Shown here: piece after piece, positions 7,929-15,139 of the stretch | Layout of the letters: each line of letters begins with the position of its first letter | Position numbering within the stretch: the stretch's first letter is position 1 | Assembly: GCA_028696185.1 (NCBI GenBank) | Contig: JAQVHL010000002.1 | Span: 62,001 to 126,000 of the forward strand | Direction: 5' to 3' | Length of the DNA stretch: 64,000 nucleotides | DNA from: Halothiobacillaceae bacterium | GTDB taxonomy: Bacteria; Pseudomonadota; Gammaproteobacteria; Halothiobacillales; Halothiobacillaceae | Notes under the pieces: generated by a model | The model's database searches: none | The model's input: the letters and a program-made list of their open reading frames with translations, nothing else | Told to the model about the DNA's origin: nothing | Made by a program: the position numbers and the translations under genes

Positions 7929-10100
7929 ATGCACTCCAAACCATTTTCGCGTCGTTTTCTGGCCATGGCCGTTGCCGCTCTCTGTGCGGGCGGGGCGTGT
8001 GTCGCGCCTGTCCACGCGGCCGGGTCCGCCGCTGACCCGTCGGGAGTCGACCGGCTGATGGTCAAATTCGTGGATGCCCAAAGCCGTGCCCAGGCTCTGG
8101 CCAATAGCGCACGCCTGCCGCGCGCAGGTGAAGTACTGCCGGCCTTGAGCGAGGCGACCGGTCAGGGGCTGCGTTATCAGCGCGCCATGTCGGGAGAGGC
8201 CGACGTTGTCCGCCTTGAACGCAAAATGACACTGGAGGAAGCCCAGTCCCTTGCCGAAAGCCTCGCGGCCCAGCCGGGGGTGGAGTGGGCCGTGCCCGAC
8301 CAGCGGCGTCATGCCTTGCGTGTGCCCAACGACCCGCGTTATGCAGAGCAATGGCACTATCAGACACTGGTGACGGGGCAGGCCCTGGGCGCCAATAACT
8401 ACGGTATCGATCTACCGGCGGCCTGGGACCGCCTGACAGGGGCGGAAAACCCGGTCGTGGTCGCCGTGATCGACACCGGTATCCTTTACGAGCATCCGGA
8501 CCTGAAGAGCGTGGCCCTGCCGGGGTATGACTTCGTCAGCGAGCCGTTTATCGGCAACGACAATGACCCCGCCGGAGCGGCCGATAGCCGCGATCCCAAC
8601 CCCGCCGATCCGGGTGACTGGGTGGAGGAGGGCGACCCGTGCTATTCCGCGGATCGCGGGCCGGTCGACAGCAGCTGGCATGGTTCGCATGTGGCCGGCA
8701 CGATCGGCGCCGCGACCGACAACGCGATCGGTGGGGCGGGCATCAACTGGGGCGCGCGTATTCTCCCCGTGCGTGTGCTGGGCAAGTGCGGCGGCTATGA
8801 CTCGGACATCGTGGATGCCGTCCGTTGGTCCGTGGGCGGTACGGTCCCCGGTGTACCGGCTAACCCGCATCCGGCCCGTGTCCTCAATCTGAGCCTGGGT
8901 GGCGATGGCCCCTGCTCCGCACCGTATCAGTCCGCCTTCAATGAAGTGCTGGCTCGCAATGCCGTGCCGGTGGTGGCCGCAGGCAACGAAAACGAGAACA
9001 TGAATCTGGTGGGCAAAACCCCGGCCAACTGCCCTGGGGTGATTACGGTTGCCGCGACGAATCAACAGGGGCAGCGCTCCTATTACAGCAACTACGGCTC
9101 CCGCGTGGATATTGCCGCGCCGGGCGGGGATCGGTTCGTGGACAGCCGCATCCTGTCCACGGTCGATGGCGGCACGAAAACACCGCTCAACGACGGCAGC
9201 TATGCCGCCTACCAGGGCACCAGCATGGCAACGCCCCATGTGGCCGGTGTCGTTTCACTCATACTCAGTCGCAACGGCAGCCTGACACCGACCCAGGTCC
9301 GCGATATCCTGCGCGCGAGCAGTACGCCCTTCCCAACCTATCCCACGGGGGAAAACTGCACCACGGCAACCTGTGGTGCAGGTATTCTCAACGCCGCTGC
9401 AGCGCTTGCCGCCACGCCTCCCGCTGACAATATGCCGGATCCCTTCACCTTTGCGCAGCGCAAGGACGTGCCGCCTGGCGCCTTCATCCAGTCGGAAACC
9501 GTGACAGTGAGCGGCCTTTCCGAGGCCGTGGCCATCGAAGTGAGCAACGGCTCCTGGAGCCGGGATTGCACGGGCACGTTCAGTACCGAGCCGGGGACGA
9601 TCGGCAATGGCGAGCGCTTCTGCCTGGGGCAGCAGGCATCGAGTCAGCCGGGCCAGAGCACCATCACGCAGGTGCGGGTTGGGGCCTATGTCACCGAATT
9701 CATCAGCACGACGATCAGCGATTCCACACCGGATCCCTTCAGTTTTGGCAGCCGTACCGGCGTGCAGCTCAATACCATGATGACATCCGATCCGGTCGTC
9801 ATCAGCGGTATCAATGTGCCGGCAGCCGTCGAAGTTCGCGGCGGGGAATACAGCATTGGCTGTACCGGGCAGTTTACCGCTGCAGCTGGCAGCATTGAGA
9901 ACGGCCAGCGCGTATGCGTGCGGCACGTCTCCTCTGGCGGCAACAACCAGAGTGTCACAACGACGCTGACCGTCGGCGGCGTAAGCGGCAGCTTCACCAC
10001 CACCACGGCACCGGCCGATAGCGGCGGCGGCGGAGCGACGCATCCGCTGTGGCTGATGCTGGCTGCACTGCCGCTGGCGCTACGCCGCCGCCGCGCGTAA
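7929..10100 (+). CDS. Secreted subtilisin-family (S8) serine protease with GlyGly-CTERM tail
   Basis: 723 residues. AAGG at 7917-7920 is 8 bases before the ATG at 7929 and only 2 before the ATG at 7923, so the later start is preferred. Order: signal peptide (to about VHAAG), propeptide (about 35-120), catalytic domain with Asp182 (VIDTGI), His251 (WHGSHVAG) and Ser432 (GTSMATPHVAG), then two similar beta-domains of about 90 residues beginning PDPFTF and PDPFSF. The tail is a Gly-rich linker, hydrophobic helix and RRRRA, a GlyGly-CTERM sorting signal. It should be exported by type II secretion and anchored or released by rhombosortase. It follows the propeptide-like lipoprotein by 101 bases. 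A Rho-independent terminator closes the gene. Confidence 0.93.
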   Translation: MHSKPFSRRFLAMAVAALCAGGACVAPVHAAGSAADPSGVDRLMVKFVDAQSRAQALANSARLPRAGEVLPALSEATGQGLRYQRAMSGEADVVRLERKMTLEEAQSLAESLAAQPGVEWAVPDQRRHALRVPNDPRYAEQWHYQTLVTGQALGANNYGIDLPAAWDRLTGAENPVVVAVIDTGILYEHPDLKSVALPGYDFVSEPFIGNDNDPAGAADSRDPNPADPGDWVEEGDPCYSADRGPVDSSWHGSHVAGTIGAATDNAIGGAGINWGARILPVRVLGKCGGYDSDIVDAVRWSVGGTVPGVPANPHPARVLNLSLGGDGPCSAPYQSAFNEVLARNAVPVVAAGNENENMNLVGKTPANCPGVITVAATNQQGQRSYYSNYGSRVDIAAPGGDRFVDSRILSTVDGGTKTPLNDGSYAAYQGTSMATPHVAGVVSLILSRNGSLTPTQVRDILRASSTPFPTYPTGENCTTATCGAGILNAAAALAATPPADNMPDPFTFAQRKDVPPGAFIQSETVTVSGLSEAVAIEVSNGSWSRDCTGTFSTEPGTIGNGERFCLGQQASSQPGQSTITQVRVGAYVTEFISTTISDSTPDPFSFGSRTGVQLNTMMTSDPVVISGINVPAAVEVRGGEYSIGCTGQFTAAAGSIENGQRVCVRHVSSGGNNQSVTTTLTVGGVSGSFTTTTAPADSGGGGATHPLWLMLAALPLALRRRRA
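9434..10006 (+). repeat. Two tandem beta-domain repeats inside the subtilase gene
   Basis: Two consecutive units start at about 9434 and 9729. They share PDPF-[TS]-F, SGL/SGI, a Gly-[SE]-[WY]-S pattern, CTG-x-F, a GTI/GSI-x-NG-[EQ]-R motif and a paired cysteine. Protein similarity is clear while the DNA has diverged, so the duplication is old. Similar PDPFxF domains occur in tandem in other exported gammaproteobacterial proteins ending in GlyGly-CTERM; a role as spacer or substrate-binding module is inferred. Confidence 0.7.
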
Positions 10101-10126
10101 AACAGCCCTAAAAGCCTGAACGCTTC

Positions 10127-10164
10127 GGCCAGGACTCCATGCGGAGCCCTGGCCGTTGTTTTTT
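10127..10164 (+). terminator. Rho-independent terminator of the subtilase gene
   Basis: Stem GGCCAGG-a-CTCC, loop ATGC, returning strand GGAG-c-CCTGGCC, followed by a T-rich tract (TTGTTTTTT). It separates the accessory block from the lptM-lysA unit. Confidence 0.85.
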
Positions 10165-10190
10165 GCGCGGATTTTGCGTGGGTCGGCCTT

Positions 10191-10196
10191 TATAAT
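10191..10196 (+). promoter_or_regulatory. Probable -10 box of the lptM-lysA promoter
   Basis: A perfect TATAAT lies 29 bases before the lptM start and just after the terminator above. No good -35 box is seen at 16-18 bases upstream, so an activator or a weak promoter is possible. Confidence 0.55.
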
Positions 10197-10225
10197 CGGC
10201 CCATCGAATCCTGCGAGCCCTGCCC

Positions 10226-10372
10226 ATGCCTGTCCCGCTCTCCATGCCTGTACGCCTGATATTGGGGGTGATCCTGCTGGCGGGGTTGTCTGCCTGCGGG
10301 CAGAAGGGGCCGCTGTATCTTCCCGACGAGGCGCCGCCTGCGTCGGCTCCGCAACGTTCCAGCAATGGTTGA
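10226..10372 (+). CDS. lptM: Small lipoprotein LptM (YifL-like), LPS-translocon maturation factor
   Basis: A 48-residue lipoprotein. The lipobox LSAC places the lipidated Cys at residue 24, and it is followed directly by GQKGPLYLP, the signature of the LptM/YifL family. The known family member helps the outer-membrane LPS translocon LptDE form native disulfides. Its position immediately before lysA/dapF genes is conserved in many gammaproteobacteria, which supports the call. The stop is three bases before the lysA start. An alternative internal Met7 start would shorten the signal peptide. Confidence 0.88.
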   Translation: MPVPLSMPVRLILGVILLAGLSACGQKGPLYLPDEAPPASAPQRSSNG

Positions 10373-10375
10373 TTC

Positions 10376-11626
10376 ATGAGCGTATTCGAGTACCACAACG
10401 GCGAGCTGTTCGCCGAACGGCTTCCCCTGTCCGCCCTGGCCGCGCGTTTTGGCACACCGACCTATGTCTATTCGCGGGCGCGCATCGAAGCCAATTACCG
10501 CGCCTACACGCAGGCGCTTACCGGCGTCCCGCATCAGGTCTGTTACGCGGTCAAGGCCAATTCCAATCTTGCGGTGCTGGGCTTGCTTGCTTCGCTGGGG
10601 GCGGGTTTCGACATCGTTTCCGGCGGCGAGCTCGCCCGCGTGCTGCGGGCGGGCGGGGAGGCTTCGCGTATCGTGTTCTCCGGGGTCGGCAAGCGCGCCG
10701 ATGAAATGCGCGCCGCGCTGGAGGCCGGAATCGGGTGCTTCAATGTCGAGTCCTTGCCCGAGCTTGAGCGTCTGTCGTCGGTCGCGCAGTCCCTGGGGCG
10801 TCGCGCCCCGGTTTCCCTGCGGGTCAATCCCGATGTGGATGCGCAGACGCATCCGTACATCTCCACCGGGCTCAAGGAGAACAAGTTCGGTATCGCCATC
10901 GACGAGGCGCTGGCGGTCTATCGCAAGGCGGCGTGCCTGCCGGGGATAGAGATTGTCGGCGTGGATTGCCATATCGGTTCGCAGCTCACCACGCTGGCGC
11001 CGTTCGTCGATGCGCTGGATCGCGTGCTGGAACTGGTCGATCGTCTGGCCGGGGACGGGGTGGCGGTTCATCATCTGGATCTGGGCGGCGGTTTGGGTAT
11101 CCGCTATCGTGATGAAACGCCACCGACCCCGGTGGAACTGGTCGAGGCCCTGCGAGCGCGGTTGGCTGGACGTAAGCTGAGCCTTTTGCTGGAGCCGGGA
11201 CGCTCGATCATCGGCGATGCCGGGCTGCTTCTGACCCGGGTGGAGTACCTGAAACTCGCCGGGCACAAGAACTTCGCGGTGGTCGATGCCGCAATGAACG
11301 ATCTGATGCGTCCCTCGCTGTACGGCAGCTGGATGGATATCGTGCCCGTTACGCCGCGTCAGCAGGCGCCGCATTGTTATGACGTTGTGGGGCCGGTATG
11401 CGAAACCGGGGATTTCCTCGGCAAGGACCGCATGCTGGCGGTGGCGCAGGGCGATTTGCTCGCCGTCATGGGGGCTGGGGCCTATGGTTTTACCATGAGC
11501 TCCAATTACAACACCCGGCCGCGCGCCGCCGAGGTGATGGTGGACGGCGAGCGGGCCTTGCTTGCCCGTGCGCGTGAGCCCTTGGAGAGCCTGTGGAGCG
11601 GGGAGACGGCTTGGCCAGCGCTTTGA
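10376..11626 (+). CDS. lysA: Diaminopimelate decarboxylase
   Basis: 416 residues. A PLP enzyme of fold type III that decarboxylates meso-diaminopimelate to L-lysine, the last step of lysine synthesis. Lys60 in YAVKANSN is the Schiff-base lysine; HIGSQ and LEPGRSI (substrate and phosphate binding) and the C-terminal motif CETGDFLGKDR, which supplies the active-site Cys from the partner subunit, are all present. Length is typical. It is translationally close to lptM. Its TGA is the first triplet of an inverted repeat in the next intergenic region. Confidence 0.97.
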   Translation: MSVFEYHNGELFAERLPLSALAARFGTPTYVYSRARIEANYRAYTQALTGVPHQVCYAVKANSNLAVLGLLASLGAGFDIVSGGELARVLRAGGEASRIVFSGVGKRADEMRAALEAGIGCFNVESLPELERLSSVAQSLGRRAPVSLRVNPDVDAQTHPYISTGLKENKFGIAIDEALAVYRKAACLPGIEIVGVDCHIGSQLTTLAPFVDALDRVLELVDRLAGDGVAVHHLDLGGGLGIRYRDETPPTPVELVEALRARLAGRKLSLLLEPGRSIIGDAGLLLTRVEYLKLAGHKNFAVVDAAMNDLMRPSLYGSWMDIVPVTPRQQAPHCYDVVGPVCETGDFLGKDRMLAVAQGDLLAVMGAGAYGFTMSSNYNTRPRAAEVMVDGERALLARAREPLESLWSGETAWPAL

Positions 11627-11677
11627 TTGATTTCATCAATCACTGAGTTAAATACATTCAATTTTTTCAATTGAATG
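11624..11677. promoter_or_regulatory. Two perfect inverted repeats before the peroxiredoxin gene
   Basis: The first, at 11624-11642, is TGATTGAT-ttc-ATCAATCA. The second, at 11655-11677, is CATTCAATT-ttttc-AATTGAATG. Both are AT-rich against a GC-rich background. The first contains TTGAT...ATCAA half-sites as in an FNR box, but the spacer is 3 rather than 4 bases. No G+C stem followed by T tract is present, so these look more like operators than a lysA terminator. Control of the peroxiredoxin-glutaredoxin gene is inferred. Confidence 0.5.
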
Positions 11678-11745
11678 TGGGGGGGTACGCTGTCAGGGCA
11701 GTCAAGCAACAAGCCATGTCATCGCACCCTCCAGGAGAAAGAATC

Positions 11746-12483
11746 ATGTTTGAAAATCGTGAAGGCCAGCGCGTTCCGAGCGTCGTGTTCAAGACCCGCC
11801 AGAACAACGAATGGGTCGATGTGAAAAGCGACGACATTTTCAACGGCCGCACCGTCGCCGTGTTCTCGCTGCCCGGCGCGTTCACGCCGACCTGCTCCTC
11901 CAGCCATGTGCCCCGCTTCAACGAGCTTGCGGATGTATTCAAGGCCAACGGCGTGGACGAGATCGTCTGTGTGTCGGTCAACGACACCTTCGTGATGAAC
12001 GAATGGGCCAAAGATCAGCAGGCCGCCAAGATCACCTTCATCCCGGATGGCAACGGTGAGTTCACCGCAGGCATGGGCATGCTGGTGGACAAGGACGATC
12101 TGGGCTTCGGCAAGCGCAGCTGGCGTTATTCCATGCTGGTCAAGGACGGCGTGGTGCAGAAGATGTTCATCGAGCCGAACGTGCCGGGCGACCCGTTCGA
12201 GGTCTCCGATGCCGACACCCTGCTCGATTACATCAACCCGAACGCGAAGAAGCCGTACTCGGTGGTGATGTTCAGCCGCGAAGGCTGCCCGTTCTGCATC
12301 CGTGCCAAGGGCATGCTGCACGACGCTGGCATCGAGTTCGACGAAATCAAGGTCGGTCGCGACGTCACCATGCGCGGCGTGCGTGCCGCCACTGGGCTTG
12401 AGACGGTTCCGCAGATATTCATCGACGGCCAGCACATCGGCGGCTCTGATGCGCTGGCGGCGTGGATGGCCCAGCGCGGCTGA
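11746..12483 (+). CDS. Peroxiredoxin-glutaredoxin fusion (hybrid Prx5)
   Basis: 245 residues. Residues 1-165 form a Prx5-type peroxiredoxin with peroxidatic Cys50 in PGAFTPTC. Residues about 168-245 form a glutaredoxin with active site CPFC (181-184). The fused glutaredoxin lets glutathione regenerate the peroxiredoxin directly, as in Haemophilus-type hybrid Prx. The ATG follows AGGAGA; an upstream in-frame ATG at 11671 lies inside the inverted repeat and is not used in this reading. Glutathione reductase follows on the same strand, which completes a peroxide-reducing chain from NADPH. The cytoplasm is the expected location. Confidence 0.95.
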   Translation: MFENREGQRVPSVVFKTRQNNEWVDVKSDDIFNGRTVAVFSLPGAFTPTCSSSHVPRFNELADVFKANGVDEIVCVSVNDTFVMNEWAKDQQAAKITFIPDGNGEFTAGMGMLVDKDDLGFGKRSWRYSMLVKDGVVQKMFIEPNVPGDPFEVSDADTLLDYINPNAKKPYSVVMFSREGCPFCIRAKGMLHDAGIEFDEIKVGRDVTMRGVRAATGLETVPQIFIDGQHIGGSDALAAWMAQRG

Positions 12484-12496
12484 TCGCACTTTGGTT

Positions 12497-12550
12497 GGGG
12501 CAGATGCCGCAGGGGAGGCGCGACCCACCCCCAGGCGGCCTGCCCCTTTT
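12497..12550 (+). terminator. Possible terminator or attenuator between hybrid Prx and glutathione reductase
   Basis: GGGGCAG-at-GCCG pairs with CGGC-CTGCCCC across a long loop, with TTTT after it. The bulge and long loop make it weaker than the other terminators here; partial read-through into the reductase gene is possible. Confidence 0.45.
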
Positions 12551-12632
12551 CATCGGGAAAACCCGAATCGCATTGCGCTGTCATGCCCATCGTGCATGAT
12601 GGTTCGTGGAACCTGACATCAAGGAGCGTCTC

Positions 12633-14000
12633 ATGCAGTCCAGTACCCATTACGACCTCATCGCCCTGGGCGGCGGCAGCGGTGGCCTTGCGGTGGCCGA
12701 AAAAGCAGCCCAGTACGGAAAGCGCGTGGCCGTGGTCGAGCCCTTCAAACTTGGCGGCACCTGCGTCAACAACGGCTGTGTGCCGAAGAAGGTCATGTGG
12801 TTCGCCGCCAACCTGGCGCATGCCATCGAAGACGCCCCGCATTTCGGCTTCGACGTGACCGTCGGCGGCCCGCTGGACTGGAAAAAGCTGATCGAGGGTC
12901 GCCGTCGCTACATCGGCAGGATCAACAACTACTGGGATGGCTATGCCCGCGACATGGGCATCGAGGTCATCCCGGGCGAAGCGCGCTTCGCCGATGCCCG
13001 CAGCATCGAGGTCAATGGTGTGCGCTACACCGCCGACCATATCGTCATCGCCACCGGCGGGCGTCCCTTTGTCCCACCCGTGCCGGGCGCGGAACTGGGC
13101 ATGACCTCCGATGGTTTCTTCGCCCTCGAAGAGCGCCCGCAGCGCGTGGCGGTCATCGGTGGCGGCTATATCGGTGTGGAACTGGCGGGCGTATTGCGGG
13201 CCTTCGGCAGCGAAGTGACCGTGCTCGACATGGTTGACCGGGTCATCGCCCCGTTTGACACCCTGCTCTCCGATACCCTGATGGACGAAATGCGCAAGCA
13301 GGGCATCGCGCTGCATCTGCCCTTCCGTGTCCAGCGTCTGGAGCGTACGGGCGAAGGCATTGTCATTCATGGGGAGGCAGGGGAAGCGTTGGGCGCTTTC
13401 GAGGGTGTCATCTGGGCGGCCGGTCGTGTGCCGAACACCGACCGGTTAGCGCTGGAACTTGCCGGTGTGGAGCGCTTGCGCAATGGCGTGGTGCCGACCG
13501 ATGCCTACCAGAACACCAATGTGCCCGGCATCTACGCCATTGGCGATATTACCGGCCGTGCCCCGCTCACTCCGGTAGCCATTGCGGCCGGTCGTCGTCT
13601 GGCCGACCGTCTGTTCGGCGGCATGAGCACGCGCAAGATGGACTATGACACGATTCCTACCGTCGTCTTTGCCCACCCCCCGCTGGGCACGGTCGGGTTG
13701 ACGGAGGCCCAGGCGCGCGAGCAATACGGCGCGCAGGTGCGAATCTACGAAACGTCCTTTACCCCGATGCGCTACGCGCTCTCGTCGCATGGTGTGAAAA
13801 CCGCCATGAAGCTGGTTTGCGCCGGTGAGGATGAAAAGGTCGTCGGTGTGCATATCATCGGCGATGGCGCGGACGAGATGCTGCAGGGTTTCGCCGTCGC
13901 TGTGAAGGCCGGGCTGACCAAGGCCCAGTTCGACGACACGGTGGCGATTCACCCGACCAGCAGCGAAGAGCTGGTGACCCTCAAAACGCCCAACCCATAA
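12633..14000 (+). CDS. gor: Glutathione-disulfide reductase
   Basis: 455 residues. An FAD enzyme reducing glutathione disulfide with NADPH. The N-terminal FAD motif GGGSGG, redox cysteines 44 and 49 in GGTCVNNGC, the NAD(P)-binding segment GGGYIGVE, a GDI-containing FAD motif and the C-terminal HPTSSEE (catalytic His-Glu) are all seen. The closeness to known bacterial Gor around the redox centre favours glutathione over trypanothione or mercury. The ATG at 12633 was chosen over GTG 12606 because AAGGAG lies 6 bases upstream. It pairs functionally with the hybrid peroxiredoxin just before it. Confidence 0.93.
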   Translation: MQSSTHYDLIALGGGSGGLAVAEKAAQYGKRVAVVEPFKLGGTCVNNGCVPKKVMWFAANLAHAIEDAPHFGFDVTVGGPLDWKKLIEGRRRYIGRINNYWDGYARDMGIEVIPGEARFADARSIEVNGVRYTADHIVIATGGRPFVPPVPGAELGMTSDGFFALEERPQRVAVIGGGYIGVELAGVLRAFGSEVTVLDMVDRVIAPFDTLLSDTLMDEMRKQGIALHLPFRVQRLERTGEGIVIHGEAGEALGAFEGVIWAAGRVPNTDRLALELAGVERLRNGVVPTDAYQNTNVPGIYAIGDITGRAPLTPVAIAAGRRLADRLFGGMSTRKMDYDTIPTVVFAHPPLGTVGLTEAQAREQYGAQVRIYETSFTPMRYALSSHGVKTAMKLVCAGEDEKVVGVHIIGDGADEMLQGFAVAVKAGLTKAQFDDTVAIHPTSSEELVTLKTPNP

Positions 14001-14040
14001 CGGGACGCGGGCCTAGCCCCGGCCCACTTGAACGACAAAC

Positions 14041-14070
14041 CCCGGTGCCGCGAGGCAGCGGGATTTTTTT
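14041..14070 (+). terminator. Rho-independent terminator of glutathione reductase
   Basis: CCCG-g-TGCC, tetraloop GCGA, GGCA-g-CGGG, then ATTTTTTT. It ends just before the dispersed repeat at 14083. Confidence 0.85.
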
Positions 14071-14082
14071 GGTGAGTTTTCA

Positions 14083-14284
14083 GGGTGTTTGCAAAACGAA
14101 GGTTTGTTGGACGGCCTTTGACAACGCCGAACGAAGGATTCCCAGACCCCTTGGAGGCGCCATGGACGGGGTTGTGGAGACCGGCTTCCACAGGCTAGTC
14201 CATGGCGGTCCCAAGGGGGAGAGGGGAGCCCCCCCCGTTCTGCTTGGTCCACGTGTCCGACAAACCTTCGTTAGGTAAACACAC
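14083..14284 (-). repeat. Dispersed inverted-end repeat, copy A (short form)
   Basis: About 200 bases, no convincing gene. The left 100 bases (GGGTGTTTGC, AACGAAGGTTTGTTGGACGG, then GACAACGCCGAACGAAGG) are nearly identical to the reverse complement of the right end of copy B at 32640. The right part (CTTGGTCCACGTGTCC, AACCTTCGTTAGGTAAACAC) matches the reverse complement of copy B's left end. Copy A therefore lies in the opposite orientation and lacks about 130 bases of B's centre. Ends are inverted repeats of roughly AAACGAAGGTTTGT. It abuts the stop codon of the sucrose-phosphatase gene and fills the gap between two convergent genes. Confidence 0.85.
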
Positions 14285-15139
14285 TCAGGTGTCCGACGGC
14301 AGGCGCATCCAGGGACGGGTTTCCGGAAGGAAATGGGCGAGCCCTTCAAGCACCCCGGCGGCGTAGTGGCCGTTCATGCCGAACAGTCCGCCCTGCGCCA
14401 GATAGAGGGATTCCGGTCGGCCGGTGGCCGTGATCTGCCGCAGGGCTTCCTCCCGAACGCTTGCCTGGGCGTTGCGAACCAGTACCGAAGGTATGGGGCT
14501 GACCAGTACGTCCAGGTCATTGCCACTGTCGCCGGCAAACAGGGTCCGGTTCAGGTCAATGCCCGCTTCGCGCATAAGATACTCGATGGCCTGACGTTTG
14601 TTGGCACGTTCGGGCAGGATGTCGAGCAGACCCGTGCCGCTGGGTTCGTCGATACTGTATATCAGGTTGGCGCGCACGCCTTCTTCCCACAATCGGGTTT
14701 GCAGTGTGAGAAGCAGGGGGTCGCGTGGCCGCTTCGGGTCAACGTAAAAACTGAGCTTGAACGCCCCTTGTTTGCTGGCTTCCTGGGGCTCAAGGCCGGG
14801 CAGCTCACCGAGCATGCCGCGCAGCTCTACGGCGGTGAAGCCGGCAAAATCGGGCGCAATTTCGTCGATCCACCCCTGTTCGAGCTGCCATGTGTGGCCC
14901 TGGTCACGGTACAGGCTGGAGCCGACGTCGGCGATGACATGGGCAGGGCGGGGCAGATCGTATTCGCGGATGGCGTACTCCACGCGGTTCAGATCGCGCC
15001 CACTGACATAGGCCAGAATGATTTCCGGACGTTCGGCCAGCCGGCGCACCCGCGTCCGCGCGTCGGGGGATTCCGGGGCGCTGCCATTGGGCAGCAAGGT
15101 GCGATCAAGGTCGCTGCAAAGCAGTATGGGATCGTTCAT
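14285..15139 (-). CDS. Sucrose-phosphate phosphatase (HAD family)
   Basis: 284 residues. It dephosphorylates sucrose-6-phosphate to sucrose. The HAD motif I SDLDRTLLPNG gives nucleophile Asp10 and Asp12; motif IV is GDSGNDLDVL; FKLSFYVD and NLIYSIDEPSGTGLLDILP are typical of the SPP cap and core. The start ATG overlaps the stop of the synthase gene by 4 bases (ATGA), so the frame open further upstream is not used. Last gene of the sucrose operon. Confidence 0.9.
   Translation of the reverse strand: MNDPILLCSDLDRTLLPNGSAPESPDARTRVRRLAERPEIILAYVSGRDLNRVEYAIREYDLPRPAHVIADVGSSLYRDQGHTWQLEQGWIDEIAPDFAGFTAVELRGMLGELPGLEPQEASKQGAFKLSFYVDPKRPRDPLLLTLQTRLWEEGVRANLIYSIDEPSGTGLLDILPERANKRQAIEYLMREAGIDLNRTLFAGDSGNDLDVLVSPIPSVLVRNAQASVREEALRQITATGRPESLYLAQGGLFGMNGHYAAGVLEGLAHFLPETRPWMRLPSDT

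Noticed and set aside
11627-11639. FNR box (TTGATnnnnATCAA) before the peroxiredoxin gene
   Set aside because: The half-sites TTGAT and ATCAA are present but separated by 3 bases, not 4, so FNR binding is not supported. Kept only as a generic inverted repeat.
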